Source of the DNA: CAWCGU01 sp963795195
GTDB taxonomy: Bacteria > Actinomycetota > Thermoleophilia > Solirubrobacterales > 70-9
Assembly (NCBI GenBank): GCA_963795195.1
Contig: CAWCGU010000006.1
Span: forward strand, 1,922,001-1,986,000
Direction of reading: 5' to 3'
Length of the DNA: 64,000 bases
This document shows, in pieces, positions 27,696-37,829 of this stretch. The notes beneath the pieces were generated by a model, which was not told where the DNA came from, did not search any database, and worked only from the letters and a program-made list of their open reading frames with translations. Numbering within the stretch: the stretch's first letter is position 1; each line of letters begins with the position of its first letter. The position numbers were made by a program, and so were the translations under genes.

Positions 27696-28430
27696 CTACC
27701 GTACCGGCGCAGGTGCGGGCGACGGCGCCCCGGCTGCTCGCTCCCACTCGAGCTCGCGCTCGTAGACGTCCGCATAGCACTCGGCGACGGTGGTCGCGAA
27801 CGCATCGAGGTCCTGCTGTGCGCCCAGCTCCCGGCCGAGTGAGGTCACCTGGCAGGCCTCGATCCCGCAGGGCACGACCCACTCGAACGGCTGCAGGTCG
27901 TTGTTGACGTTGATCGCAAAGCCGTGCGTGGTCACGCCCCGGCTGACATGGACTCCGATCGATCCGATTTTGCGCTCGCCCACCCAGACACCGGTAAGTC
28001 CCTCGCGCAGACCGGCGTCGACGCCCCAGTCGGCGAGCGCGGCAATCATCACCCGCTCCATTCGCCGGATGAAGTCAACAACGTCAATGCGCGCGGCGGC
28101 CTGCGATTCGCGTCCACGTTCCGCGCCGCTGGGATACGCCGACAAATCGACGATCGGGTAGCCGACCAGCTGACCGGGCCCGTGGTAGGTGACGCGCCCG
28201 CCGCGGTCGGTTTCGGTCACCTCGATGCCCTGCATCCGGTACCAGTCCTCCCCCATCGGCAGCTCGCTGGCGTCGCTGCGACGGCCCTTTGTGTAGACGG
28301 GCGGATGCTCGAGCAGCAGCAGCAGATCAGGGCTCTCTCCCGCGAGGCGCTCGGCCTCGAGCTGTTTTTGCAGCAGCCTCGCCTCCTCGTAAGGAACAAG
28401 GCCGAGTCGCCGGCAGCGCACGACGGTCAT
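27696..28430 (-). CDS. lipB: Lipoyl(octanoyl) transferase
   Basis: Transfers octanoyl from acyl carrier protein to the lipoyl domains of E2 proteins and GcvH. The 244-residue sequence has LLLLEHPPVYTKGRRS, GRVTYHGPGQLVGYPIVDL, the catalytic lysine in ERKIGSIGVHVSRGVTTHG and the catalytic cysteine in VPCGIEACQVTSL. It starts 14 bases after the leucine-dehydrogenase stop and lies 4 bases ahead of lipA. A proline-rich tail (GAPSPAPAPVR) extends past the family core. Confidence 0.95.
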   Translation of the reverse strand: MTVVRCRRLGLVPYEEARLLQKQLEAERLAGESPDLLLLLEHPPVYTKGRRSDASELPMGEDWYRMQGIEVTETDRGGRVTYHGPGQLVGYPIVDLSAYPSGAERGRESQAAARIDVVDFIRRMERVMIAALADWGVDAGLREGLTGVWVGERKIGSIGVHVSRGVTTHGFAINVNNDLQPFEWVVPCGIEACQVTSLGRELGAQQDLDAFATTVAECYADVYERELEWERAAGAPSPAPAPVR

Positions 28431-28443
28431 GGCTTGAATCCTC

Positions 28444-29544
28444 TCACGCCGCGTTCGTCGCCAGCGCTGCAGGCACCCCGAGTGCGAGCGGCGCTGCGGC
28501 GAGGCGGCGCTCGGCGACCACGGCCGCGGCCTCGAGCGGCGTCACGCCTGACTTTCTGGCCTCCGCGAGCACGGCGACCATCGCGTCCTCGATGCGCTCG
28601 ACCAGGGCACCGGTCTCGCCCGCTTCGTGGCCGCGCAGCTCGCGGTAGACGCTGATCAACCCGCCTGCGTTGGCAACGAAGTCCGGCGCGTAGAGAATCC
28701 CGCGAGCAGCCAAGCTATCGGCGATCGACTCGCCGTCGAGCTGGTTGTTGGCCGCACCGCAGATCGCAGCGCAGCGCAGGCGCTCGATCGTGTCCTCCCC
28801 GACCACGCCGCCCAGAGCGCAGGGGGCGAGGATCTCGCACTCTGACGCGAGCGCCTCTTCGGGGGTAACCCAGCTGGCCTCGAGTTCGGCGGCGACGGCC
28901 ACTCTCGCGCCGGCGACGTCGGCGAGGATGAGCTCGGCGCCGCGAGCCGCCAGGCGCCGCGCGAGCGCCGAGCCGACGTGGCCGAGACCGACGATCGCGA
29001 CCCGCGTCCCGGCCAGCTCGCCCGAGCCCCAGAGACTGCGCGCGCAGGCCCGCATCGCCGCCTCGACTCCCTGGGCCGTGTACGGACTGGGATCTCCAGA
29101 TCCGCCGCGATCGATGGGAAGGCCGACGACGTGATCCGTGCGCTCGCTGATGGTGACCATGTCACCGGCGCCCGTGCCGACGTCCTCGGCGGTCACGTAG
29201 CGGCCATCGAGCGACTCGACGAGGTCGCCGAAGTCCAGCAGGACCTCGCGGCGCTGCGCCGAGAGGATCCCGCCCCGCGGAGCGCAGACGACGCCCTTGC
29301 CGCCGCCGAGGTCGAGCCCGGCGACGGCCGCCTTCATCGTCATCGCGCGCGAGAGGCGCAGGGCGTCGTGGACGCCGTCGCTTGTCGTGGCGTACTCGCA
29401 GATCCTCGCGCCGCCGAGCGCCGGCCCGAGCGCCGTCGAGTGCACAGCGATGGCCATCTCGACACCGCTGCGTGGTCCGCGCCGGACCACGAGCTCTGCG
29501 TGTTCGATGGGGACCGGCGGCACGGCTGTCGCAGCGGGATTCAT
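28444..29544 (-). CDS. bcd: Leucine/branched-chain amino-acid dehydrogenase
   Basis: Oxidatively deaminates Leu, Ile and Val to branched-chain 2-oxo acids with NAD. It shows GPALGGARICEYATTSDGVH, the catalytic lysine region TMKAAVAGLDLGGGKGVV, the NAD-binding VAIVGLGHVGSALARRLAAR, and PCALGGVVGEDTIERLRCAA with GAANNQL. About 366 residues, normal for the family. The ATG at 29544 follows the E2 stop by 2 bases; a GTG at 29550 would overlap it. Its place between the E2 gene and lipB suggests that its products feed straight into the complex encoded upstream. Valine or phenylalanine dehydrogenase activity is not excluded. Confidence 0.88.
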   Translation of the reverse strand: MNPAATAVPPVPIEHAELVVRRGPRSGVEMAIAVHSTALGPALGGARICEYATTSDGVHDALRLSRAMTMKAAVAGLDLGGGKGVVCAPRGGILSAQRREVLLDFGDLVESLDGRYVTAEDVGTGAGDMVTISERTDHVVGLPIDRGGSGDPSPYTAQGVEAAMRACARSLWGSGELAGTRVAIVGLGHVGSALARRLAARGAELILADVAGARVAVAAELEASWVTPEEALASECEILAPCALGGVVGEDTIERLRCAAICGAANNQLDGESIADSLAARGILYAPDFVANAGGLISVYRELRGHEAGETGALVERIEDAMVAVLAEARKSGVTPLEAAAVVAERRLAAAPLALGVPAALATNAA

Positions 29545-29546
29545 CG

Positions 29547-30773
29547 TCACACTTCGCTTTCCAGCCGGGCCTTGACCGAGCCGAGGAATCTGGCCGCGTC
29601 GACGCCGTCAAGCGCGCGGTGATCCCACGACATGCAGAGGTGACCGACCGGGCGTATCGTGATCTGCTCGCCCTCCCCCTCCTCGACCACGACGACGCGC
29701 TTGACGATCGCCTCGACGTCCAGGATCGCGACCTGGGGCTGATTGATTATCGGGGTCGCAAGCACCGAGCCGAACTGGCCGGGGTTGGTGATTGTGAAGG
29801 TGCCGCCGTGGACCTCGTCCGGATCCAGTCTGCGCTCGCGCGCACGCGTGGCGAGGTCGCCGATCGCCGCGGCGAGCCCCTCGGCGCTGAGGCGCTGCGC
29901 CTGCCTGATCACGGGCACGATCAGGCCGTCGTCAAGGGCGACGGCGATGCCGAGATTGACGTCGTCGTGGTGAACGATCTCGTCGCCTTCGACGGATGCG
30001 TTGAGGCGGGGATGTTCCTGCAATGCCCCGACCGTCGCGGCAGCCACGAACGCGAGCGGCGTCAGCTTGACGCCGCGCCGGTTCATCGCCGCCGCCAGCT
30101 CCTCGCGGCGCGCGGCGACCCGCGAAAAGTCCACCTCGACGATCGTCGTGCAGTGCGCCGAGGTACGGCGGCTCTCGAGCATGTGCCGCGCGATCGCCAG
30201 TCGCATCGGCGACATCGGCTCGCGGTGTCCTTCGACGGATGGCGGCTCGGGATCGGGCCGGTACGGAGACTCGCCGTGAAGCACGGGTTCCACCTGCGCC
30301 CTGCGAATTCCTTCCAGCGAGCGGATATGCGCCAGCAGGTCCTGCTTGCGCACACGCCCTCCGACTCCGCCGCCTTGGACGCTGTCGAGGTCGACCGCAT
30401 GCTCGCCGGCGATTCTGCGAACGACCGGCGAGTAGAAGTGAGATCGATCCGTCTCCTGTGTTCCGGCGTCCGCATGATCATCGTGCCGCGGTTCGGCCTG
30501 CTCGGGTCCGATCACGGCCAGCGCGGTGCCAACGGGCACGGTTGTCCCGGTCTCAGCGAGGATCCTGATGAGCCGGCCGCTGGCCGGCGAGGGAATCTCC
30601 ACGTCCACCTTGTCGGTGGAAACGTCAGCGAGGGTCTGGTCCGTCTCGACCGTGTCGCCGAGGGCGACCCTCCACTCGAGCAGCGTTCCCTCAGCAACCG
30701 AGACGCCCATCTGCGGCATGACGACCGTCACCTCGCGGGTCGCAACGGCGCCGTTAGTAAGCGAGGAGCTCAC
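29547..30773 (-). CDS. bkdC: E2 acyltransferase of branched-chain 2-oxoacid dehydrogenase complex
   Basis: 408 residues. The order is an N-terminal lipoyl domain with the modified lysine in DVSTDKVDVEIPSPASG, a linker, a peripheral-subunit-binding domain (YSPVVRRIAGEHAVDLDSVQ), and the catalytic domain. Its active-site motif is MSWDHRALDGVDAARFL (His and Asp). It transfers the branched acyl group from E1 to CoA. A GTG start at 30773 overlaps the E1beta end by 20 bases, a sign of translational coupling. The assignment to branched-chain rather than pyruvate complex rests on leucine dehydrogenase next to it. Confidence 0.85.
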   Translation of the reverse strand: MSSSLTNGAVATREVTVVMPQMGVSVAEGTLLEWRVALGDTVETDQTLADVSTDKVDVEIPSPASGRLIRILAETGTTVPVGTALAVIGPEQAEPRHDDHADAGTQETDRSHFYSPVVRRIAGEHAVDLDSVQGGGVGGRVRKQDLLAHIRSLEGIRRAQVEPVLHGESPYRPDPEPPSVEGHREPMSPMRLAIARHMLESRRTSAHCTTIVEVDFSRVAARREELAAAMNRRGVKLTPLAFVAAATVGALQEHPRLNASVEGDEIVHHDDVNLGIAVALDDGLIVPVIRQAQRLSAEGLAAAIGDLATRARERRLDPDEVHGGTFTITNPGQFGSVLATPIINQPQVAILDVEAIVKRVVVVEEGEGEQITIRPVGHLCMSWDHRALDGVDAARFLGSVKARLESEV

Positions 30774-31719
30774 GGCAGGCCTCCTTCATGTCGTCGAGTT
30801 GTGGCAGCACGGCCGCCTCGAGCGGCGGGCTGAACGGGATCGGCACATCGGGTGCTGTCAGCCGCCTGACGGGTGCGTCGAGATCCTCGAAGGCGTGCTC
30901 AGAGATCAGCGCCGCGACCTCGGCGCCGACGCCGCACGAACGCGTCGCTTCGTGGGCGATCAGTACTTTGCTCGTCTTGCGGACGCTGGCCAGGATCGTG
31001 TTCGTGTCGAGCGGACAGAGCGTGCGCAGATCGACCACCTCGATGTCGGCGTCGAGCTGCTCGGCCGCCTCGAGCGCCAGGTGCACGCTCGAGCCGTAGG
31101 CGATTACGCTCAGACCATCGCCCTCACGGGCCACGTGTGCTTCGCCGATCGGCGTCGTGTGCTCGCCCGCCGGAACCTCCCCGCGCACATGCCGGTAGAG
31201 GCCCTTGTGCTCGAGGAAGCAAACAGGGTTCGGATCGCGGATCGCGCTGACCAATAGACCCTTGGCGTCGGCCGCCGTGGCGGGCGCGACCACCTTCAGC
31301 CCCGGCGCCTGCAGGAACCAGGCCTCGGGGTTCTGCGAGTGAAACGGCCCGCCCGAGAAGCCGCCGCCCGATGGCAGGCGCACCACCATCGGCACCGCGA
31401 CCCCCTGGCGGTAGTGGAGCTTCGCGGCAACGTTGACGAGCTGGTCGAAGCCACAGGCGATGAAGTCCGCGAACTGCATCTCCGCGACCGGCCGCATGCC
31501 CTCGATCGCCGCGCCGATCGCGGCGCCGATGATCGCGCTCTCCGCCAGCGGGGTGTCAAGCACACGGTCGGCGCCGAACTCGTCGGCGAAGCCGTCGGTC
31601 ACCTTGAACGCCCCGCCGAAGGCACCGATGTCCTCGCCGAGGCAGAAGACGGACTGGTCCGCACGCATCTGGACGCGCAGCCCGTCCGAGATCGCCTCTA
31701 GATATGTCAGCTCAGCCAT
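30754..31719 (-). CDS. bkdB: E1 beta subunit of branched-chain 2-oxoacid dehydrogenase
   Basis: 321 residues. Typical features are YLEAISDGLRVQMRADQSVF, LGEDIGAFGGAFKVTDGFAD, DTPLAESAIIGAAIGAAIEG, MQFADFIACGFDQLVNVAAK, LPSGGGFSGGPFHSQNPEAW and the C-terminal transketolase domain VVDLRTLCPLDTNTILASVR. It pairs with E1alpha to decarboxylate 2-oxo acids using thiamine diphosphate. The Met start shares a base with the E1alpha stop (TGATG). Confidence 0.88.
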   Translation of the reverse strand: MAELTYLEAISDGLRVQMRADQSVFCLGEDIGAFGGAFKVTDGFADEFGADRVLDTPLAESAIIGAAIGAAIEGMRPVAEMQFADFIACGFDQLVNVAAKLHYRQGVAVPMVVRLPSGGGFSGGPFHSQNPEAWFLQAPGLKVVAPATAADAKGLLVSAIRDPNPVCFLEHKGLYRHVRGEVPAGEHTTPIGEAHVAREGDGLSVIAYGSSVHLALEAAEQLDADIEVVDLRTLCPLDTNTILASVRKTSKVLIAHEATRSCGVGAEVAALISEHAFEDLDAPVRRLTAPDVPIPFSPPLEAAVLPQLDDMKEACRELLAY

Positions 31720-32765
31720 CAGGCCACTCCCGCGAGCTCTGCCGCGCTCGTGTCTCGCGACCAGTGCGACCACGGCGCCGCGCCGTCGCCAAGCGGCTCC
31801 CAGGTGTCGGCGAAGACGCCGCCGGTGGCGCTGTCCGGGCTTGGCATCGGCGAGTCGAGTGCGCGCTGCGCGCAACGCTCGACGTAGGCCGCGACCTCCG
31901 CCCGCAGGCTCTCGAGCTCGCCGGCATTGAAGCCGTGTGACTCCTGCAGCAACCGCGAGTAGTGCTCGATCGGGTCGCGTCGTTCCCACTTCTCGAGCAT
32001 CCCGTCGGGCACGTAGCGCATGTCGTCGTGCGCTCCGTGACCGTGCATGCGCATCGTCAGGCACTCGATCAGCGTCGGACCCTCGCCGCCCCGGGCGCGC
32101 TCGCTCGCTTCGCGAGCAGCCTCGAAGACCGCCTCGACGTCATTGCCGTCCACGCGCATCCCGGGAAAGCCGTAGTTCTCCGCCCGGCGCACCGGGTCGA
32201 CCACGAACTCGAGGCTGTTGGGCGTCGAGTAGGCGAACTGGTTGTTCTCGAGGATGAAAACGACCGGCAGGCGATGGATTCCGGCGAAGTTCATCGCCTC
32301 GTGCCACTGGCCGTTGGCGGTTGAGCCTTCGCCGAAATAGGTCATCGCGATCCGCGGCTCGCGCCGCATCTTGAAGGCGAGGGCGAGGCCGAGCGCGACC
32401 GGCGCCATGTCCGGCAGCATCGAGACCATGCCGACGCAGCCGAGGCGGCGGTCGCCGAAGTGCATGTTGCCGTCGCGGCCCGCGGTCAGCCCGCCTTCGC
32501 GTCCCATGTAATTGGCGAGGTAGCGGTCCGGGGTCACGCCTCGCACGAAATGTGCCCCGAGATCGCGGTGCAGGATGCAGAGCCGGTCGCGCGGGGCAAG
32601 CGCGAAGGCCGACCCGACTGAGATCGCCTCCTGTCCGCGGCCGTCGTAGAACGATCCCGGAACCTTGCCCTGCTTGTAGAGCGTCAGACCGCGCTCCTCG
32701 GAGAGGCGCATTGTCAGCATGAACCTGAACAGGTTCGCCCGATCCTCCCGGGTCAGGTGGTCCAT
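31719..32765 (-). CDS. bkdA: E1 alpha subunit of branched-chain 2-oxoacid dehydrogenase
   Basis: 348 residues, the first gene of the operon. The thiamine-diphosphate motif begins GEGSTANGQWHEAMNFAG and ends VVFILENNQFAYSTP. Other marks are SFYDGRGQEAISVGSAFAL and the phosphorylation-loop-like MRMHGHGAHDDMRYVP. The N terminus is in frame at 32765 with no better start. About 250 bases separate it from the divergent Tat-exported oxidoreductase, and the promoters of both should lie there. The operon lacks an E3 gene; the one at 41439 is the candidate. Confidence 0.87.
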   Translation of the reverse strand: MDHLTREDRANLFRFMLTMRLSEERGLTLYKQGKVPGSFYDGRGQEAISVGSAFALAPRDRLCILHRDLGAHFVRGVTPDRYLANYMGREGGLTAGRDGNMHFGDRRLGCVGMVSMLPDMAPVALGLALAFKMRREPRIAMTYFGEGSTANGQWHEAMNFAGIHRLPVVFILENNQFAYSTPNSLEFVVDPVRRAENYGFPGMRVDGNDVEAVFEAAREASERARGGEGPTLIECLTMRMHGHGAHDDMRYVPDGMLEKWERRDPIEHYSRLLQESHGFNAGELESLRAEVAAYVERCAQRALDSPMPSPDSATGGVFADTWEPLGDGAAPWSHWSRDTSAAELAGVA

Positions 32766-33018
32766 ATATATCTCGCCCTTCGTGTCGGGCCGCCCTTCAG
32801 GGATCTCCTTGGGGCCGGCTGGTGTTGTCGCTCGGGGATCGCCCTCGCGACTTCTACGGACGACAGGAGTCGAGGTTCTGCCTCTTCTCCCTATGTACGA
32901 AACGTCACAGACAATATACCCCTCGAGCCGTCCTCTAACCGGCGATTTTCGAGATCAGCACCTCGGTCTCAGCTCCCTGTTAGATTCTGGATACAGTCGT
33001 TCTCAGATTGCCCACGCA

Positions 33019-34822
33019 ATGAGTCAGGGAGAAATCAAAAGCCGCAGCGGAGCCATCACGCGCCGCCGCTTCTTGCGCGACGCCTCGGTCGCCGGCGCGG
33101 TCGCCGGCGCGGCGGCGTTTCCGGGTGCATCGGCTGCGGCGCGGGTCGCTCGTGGTCTGGGTTCCGGCCGCAGGGTCGCGGTGCTTGGTGGAGGGATGGC
33201 GGGCCTGACCGTCGCCCACGAGCTGATCGAGAGAGGCTTCGAGGTGACCGTCTACGAGCGCAAGTCGCTTGGCGGCAAGGCCCGCAGCATTCCCGTGAAG
33301 GGGACGGCACGAGGCGGTCGCAGAGAGCTGCCCGGTGAGCACGGCTTCCGCTTCTTCCCCGGTTTCTATCACCACGTTCCGGACTCGATGAGCCGGATTC
33401 CGTTCCCCGGGAACGAGAACGGCGTCAAGGACAACCTCGTCGCGACCACCGGGGGCCGGTTCGTGCGCGCCAACGGCCGTGCAGACGGCTTCCTCTTCGG
33501 CATTGGCCCGGATCCGAATGAAGTGAGCACCCCAGACGGCCTGCAGCGTCTGCTCGTCGAGGAGATCCTCAAGCTGCGCATCATCCCGCCACACGAAGCG
33601 GCCTTCTTCGCCAGTCGCCTGGTGGTCTTCGTGACCAGCTGTGACGAGCGCCGCTACGGCGAGTGGGAGCACACCAGCTGGTGGGACTTCGTCAAGGCAG
33701 AGCAGATGTCCCAGGAGTACCGGACGGTCGTTGCCCAGAACCTGACCCGCACGGTGGTGGCTGCCAAGGAGAAGGTCGCGAGCACACGCACGATCGGCAA
33801 CATGGGCGAGGCCTTCGTGATGAACGCGATGAATCGCGGCAACGACGGAGCACTGGACCGCGTTCTCGACCTGCCGACGAACGAGGCTTGGATCAATCCC
33901 TGGGTAAAGCTGCTCCGCAGCCTTGGCGTGCGCTTCCAGGTCGGCCAGAAGGTCGAGGCGCTCGATCTGCGCGGCGGGCGAGTCGTCGGCGCGAGGGCAC
34001 GCGACAGGCGAGGACGGGTGCGCGAGATCGAGGCCGACTGGTTCGTCTCAGCAATGCCGGCGGAGCGCGCCCGCAGGTTGCTGTCGCGCGACGTGCTCAC
34101 CGCCGACCCCAGCCTCGAGGGCATGAACGATCTTTTCGTCGACTGGATGAACGGGATCCAGTACTACCTGAATAAGCCGGTGGACATCACCGCCGGGCAC
34201 GTCGCCTACGTCGACTGCATCCTGGGCTATCACCTCGATCACCCAGGGTCAGTTCTGGGAGGACCGCGAGATCGCGCGCGACTACGGCGACGGAAAGGTG
34301 GTGGACATCCTCTCCTGCGACGTCTCCGATTGGGACACTCCCGGCATCTTCAACAAGAAGCCGGCCAAGCGCTGCTCGCCAAATGAGGTCGCGCGCGAGG
34401 TTTGGGCTCAGATCAAGACGCACCTGCAGGACACCGACCCGGACCTCACCGACGACATCGTCCACTCGTGGTTCCTCGATCCGGGGATCAAGTGGAACGC
34501 CGCAAAGGGCCGCAACAGCAACGACGAGCCGCTGCTGGTCAACACGATCGGCACCTGGGAGAAGCGGCCGACGGCGAAGACCGAGATTCCGAACCTGTTC
34601 ATGGCCGGCGACTTCGTGCAGACCGATATCGACCTGGCGACGATGGAGGGGGCCAACGAGTCAGGCCGAGCGGCGGTGACGGCGCTGCTCGACGCCGCCG
34701 GGTCCAAGAAGGCGCCGCCGAAGATGTTCCGGCTCTACGACCCGCCCGAGTTCGAGGCCTTCAAGGCGATCGACCGCGAGCTCTACAAGGCCGGGCAGCC
34801 GAACGCCTTCTTCGTGCCCTAG
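33019..34822 (+). CDS. Tat-exported FAD-dependent amine-oxidase/phytoene-desaturase-like protein, frameshifted
   Basis: The ATG at 33019 gives a twin-arginine leader (ITRRRFLRDASVAGAVAGAA), then the FAD-binding motif VAVLGGGMAGLTVAHELIER and VYERKSLGGKARSI. Next come HGFRFFPGFYHHVPDSMSR and a closing FAD motif PNLFMAGDFVQTDIDLATME. A one-base frame change near 34222 must be bridged (YVD, then WAITSITQGQFWEDREIARD). Repaired length is about 600 residues. The fold is that of amine oxidases and carotene/hydroxysqualene desaturases, known from actinobacterial exported members; the substrate is unknown. Its stop overlaps the convergent gene by 4 bases. A GATACA-like -10 box lies about 25 bases upstream. 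Confidence 0.8.
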
Positions 34823-35316
34823 ACCGGCGCCCTGCCCGCCGCCGCACGCTCGGCGCGTCGCTTGACAGCCTTGAGCAGGCGGCGGGTGACGAGCGTGTGT
34901 CCCCGGCTGCCGATGACCAGCCTTCGGTAGGCGCGACCCCTGGCGCCCGGGAACTCGGCGCGGGTCTCGGCCCGCAGGCAGCACGATTCACTCTCACGGC
35001 GGCGGTCGATGCAGAAGATGAGCGCGTAGCGCGAGTAGCGGTGCTCACCCTCGAGAGCCAGCATCGCCGGGCCGACCGCGCGAGCGACGACGAAGCCGGG
35101 GATCGTCGAGCCGATCTGTCCCGGTTCGCCCCGGTGTTCCTGCTCGGCACATCCGAGCATCCCTGCCATCTTCGGCGTGATCCGCCCGCCGAAAACGCGG
35201 GGCACCGTGGCCACCAGCGCCTCCCAGACGGCGTCCTGGTCGGCTTCGATCTCGACCGAGTGCTCGTCGACGTGCGGAAGCAGTTCGATTGGAATGTCGA
35301 TCGCACGGGACCCCAT
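34819..35316 (-). CDS. SRPBCC/DUF2867-like small protein
   Basis: 165 residues beginning MGSRAIDIPIELLPHVDEHS. A strand-helix pattern with VEIEADQDAVWEALVATVPR resembles the lipid-binding START/SRPBCC opening, where a helix follows the first strand. ARAVGPAMLALEGEHRYSRY and FCIDRRRESESCCLRAETRA continue the beta-sheet. The C terminus is basic and helical (RRLLKAVKRRAERAAAG). No catalytic residue is evident. Convergent with, and overlapping by 4 bases, the Tat oxidoreductase. Family call is tentative. Confidence 0.55.
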   Translation of the reverse strand: MGSRAIDIPIELLPHVDEHSVEIEADQDAVWEALVATVPRVFGGRITPKMAGMLGCAEQEHRGEPGQIGSTIPGFVVARAVGPAMLALEGEHRYSRYALIFCIDRRRESESCCLRAETRAEFPGARGRAYRRLVIGSRGHTLVTRRLLKAVKRRAERAAAGRAPV

Positions 35317-35440
35317 CTATCGAAGGTACTCCAGAAACCCGGCAGGGATACGACAGGTGCGGCGCACCATCGCAACCGCAACTCGCGCCCAGCGTGTGGC
35401 CAGCGCGATGCTGCGATCTGGCGCTGGATCGGCCTCGCGT

Positions 35441-36821
35441 CTAAAGCGCGAGCGCGAGCGGCTCGGTCAGCAACTCTCGAATTCGGCCGAGGAACTCGGC
35501 GCCGTCGGAGCCGTAAAGGATGCGGTGGTCGCAGGCGAGCGTGACCTGCATCAGGTGAGCGCTCGCCAGCTCTCCGTCGACGATCGCCGGCTTCTCGGTG
35601 ATCGCGCCGACGGCCAGGATTCCGGCCTGAGGCGAGTTGATCACCGCGCTGAAGTTGGTGATGCCGAACATCCCCAGGTTGGAGACGGTGAAGGTGCCTC
35701 CCGAGAGCTCGGGAGGAGTGACCGTCCCCTCACGGACGCGCTGAGCGAGCGCTCGTGCTTCGGATGCGATCTGACGCAGGCCCTTGAGGTCGGCATCGAA
35801 GATCGTCGGCACGACGAGCGCGTCCTGCGCCGCCACAGCGACACCGACGTTGACCCGCGAGTAGAGCTCGAAGCGGCCGTCCTTGTAGGAGCCGTTGGCG
35901 CGCGGGAACTCACGCAGGGCCAGCGCGCACGCCTTGATGACCATGTCGTTGAAGGAGGGCACGACCTCGCCCTCCTTGGCAGCGCCCTTGAGGTGCTTGC
36001 GAGCGGCAACCGCCCGCGACATGTCGATCTCCGACTGCAGATAGAAGTGAGGAGCAGTCGCCTTGGACTCAGACATCCGCCGAGCGACCACCTGCTGCAG
36101 CTTCGTCAGCTCGACAACAGAGGTCGATCCCTTGGCAGTCTCCGGCTTCTCCTGGGCCCCAGGAGTGGCTGCGGCCGGAGCAGCAGCCGGCGCGGGAGCA
36201 CGCGGCGGCAGCCGCAGGCGCCGGAGCCCCAGCCCCGGCCCGCTCAACATCGGCCTTGACGATCCTCCCGCCGGGTCCGGATCCCGAGAGCGCTCCAAGG
36301 TCAACCCCTCTCTCCTTGGCCACCCGCTTGGCGAGCGGCGAAGCCTTTACCCTCCCATCGCCTGTGGCTGACGGAGCCGCGGCGGGGGCAGCAAGGGAGT
36401 CAGCCGCGGGAGCCGCAGGCGATCCGGACTCAGCGGCGGATGCGGGTGTCTCCTCAGCGGGAGTTCCGGGTCCCGGCGCGGAGGCGCTCTCGGAGACTGA
36501 TTCTGTTGTCGCCGGGGTCCCGCCCGCAGAGGAGGCACCCGTAGCCGCCGCCTCCCCAGCGCCGTTCCCAGACACGGGAGCCTCTCCAGCCGCCCCAATC
36601 CGAGCGATCACCTCGCCGATCGGCAGTGTGTCGCCCTCCTGGGCGACGATCTCGACCAGCGTGCCGGCGCTGTCCGCCTCGTAGACCATGTTCGCCTTGT
36701 CGGTCTCGATCTCGACGAGCTCGTCGCCGACCGCGACGTCGTCGCCGGGTGACTTGATCCAGCGGAGGATCGTCCCCTCCTCCATCGAGTCGGACAGACG
36801 GGGCATGACGACGTCGCTCAT
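35441..36821 (-). CDS. pdhC: E2 acetyltransferase of pyruvate-type dehydrogenase complex, frameshifted
   Basis: The N-terminal lipoyl domain has the modified lysine in EIETDKANMVYEADSAGTLV. An Ala/Pro/Ser/Glu-rich flexible linker of about 60 residues follows, then a subunit-binding domain (VKASPLAKRVAKERGVDLGA, SGPGGRIVKADVE). A second Ala/Pro linker leads into the catalytic domain, with LQQVVARRMSESKATAPHFY and the active-site HRILYGSDGAEFL. A frame change lies in the second Ala/Pro linker near 36190. Repaired length is about 459 residues. It starts 4 bases inside the E1beta end. The active-site Asp of His-x-x-x-Asp is at Gly-Ser-Asp, one position off the usual spacing. Confidence 0.85.
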
Positions 36822-37810
36822 CGCGCTCCCTCCATCGAGGCCAGCACCGCGCTGACGACGTGCTCAGGATGGGGGATCGCGGACTGCTCGAGACGCTTCG
36901 CGTACGGCATCGGCACGTCGGCGCCGGTGACGCGCTGAATCGGCGCATCGAGATGGTCGAACGCCTGCTCGGCGATCAGCGAGCCGAGGTTGGCGCCGAC
37001 GCCGCCGTGCGGCCAGCCCTCCTCGACGATCACGCAGCGGTTCGTCTTGCGCACCGACTCCAGGATCGTCTCCAGGTCGAGCGGCCGCAGCGTACGCGGG
37101 TCGATCACCTCGGCCTCGATGCCGTGCTCGGACGAGAGCTCCTTCGCCGCCTTCTCGGCCACCTGCGCCATGCGCAGCAGCGCGACGATCGTGACATCCG
37201 ATCCCTGACGCCGGATCGCCGCCTGGCCGAAGGGAAGAACGTGATCCTCCCCGTCGTCGGGGACCTCTCCGCGAGAGCCGTAGAGGGTTTCGTGCTCGAT
37301 GAAGATGACGGGGTTGTCGTCGCGGATGGCGGTCTTCAGCAGCGCCTTGCCGTCGGCCGGCGTGGATGGGCAGGCGACGAGCATCCCCGGGAAGTGCAGG
37401 TACATCGCTTCGAAGCTGTGCGAGTGCGTGGGACCAAGCTGGTGGCCACCGCCGCCCGGCATGCGGACGACCATCGGAACGCGCACTCGGCCGTTGAACA
37501 TGTAGGGGATCGAGGCCATGTGATTGACCATCTGGTCGAGGGCGAGCAGCGCGAAGTTCACGGTCATGAACTCGACCACCGGGCGCAGCCCCGCCATCGC
37601 CGAGCCGACACCGATGCCGACGATCGTGTTCTCGGAGATCGGCGTGTCGCGAACGCGCCTCTCGCCGAACTCCTCGAGCAGGCCCTCGGTGACCTTGAAG
37701 GCTCCCTGAAAGACGCCGATGTCCTCGCCCATCAGGAAGACGGACTCGTCGCGTCGCATCTCCTCGGCGAGCGCTTGGTTGAGCGCGTCGCGCAGGCGGA
37801 TCACCGCCAT
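36818..37810 (-). CDS. pdhB: E1 beta subunit of pyruvate-type dehydrogenase complex
   Basis: 330 residues, intact. It has IRLRDALNQALAEEMRRDES, FLMGEDIGVFQGAFKVTEGL, DTPISENTIVGIGVGSAMAG, VVRMPGGGGHQLGPTHSHSF and the C-terminal VIDPRTLRPLDLETILESVR. The Gly-Gly-Gly-His-Gln-Leu-Gly-Pro segment is typical of acetyl-transferring E1beta. It starts 20 bases after the E1alpha stop and overlaps E2 by 4 bases. Confidence 0.88.
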   Translation of the reverse strand: MAVIRLRDALNQALAEEMRRDESVFLMGEDIGVFQGAFKVTEGLLEEFGERRVRDTPISENTIVGIGVGSAMAGLRPVVEFMTVNFALLALDQMVNHMASIPYMFNGRVRVPMVVRMPGGGGHQLGPTHSHSFEAMYLHFPGMLVACPSTPADGKALLKTAIRDDNPVIFIEHETLYGSRGEVPDDGEDHVLPFGQAAIRRQGSDVTIVALLRMAQVAEKAAKELSSEHGIEAEVIDPRTLRPLDLETILESVRKTNRCVIVEEGWPHGGVGANLGSLIAEQAFDHLDAPIQRVTGADVPMPYAKRLEQSAIPHPEHVVSAVLASMEGAR

Positions 37811-37829
37811 TGCTGCCCTCCCGTCGGCC

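Noticed and set aside
29382..30833. A 483-codon plus-strand open frame across bcd and the E2 gene
   Set aside because: It lies antisense to two genes with complete catalytic motifs and shows no recognisable domain.
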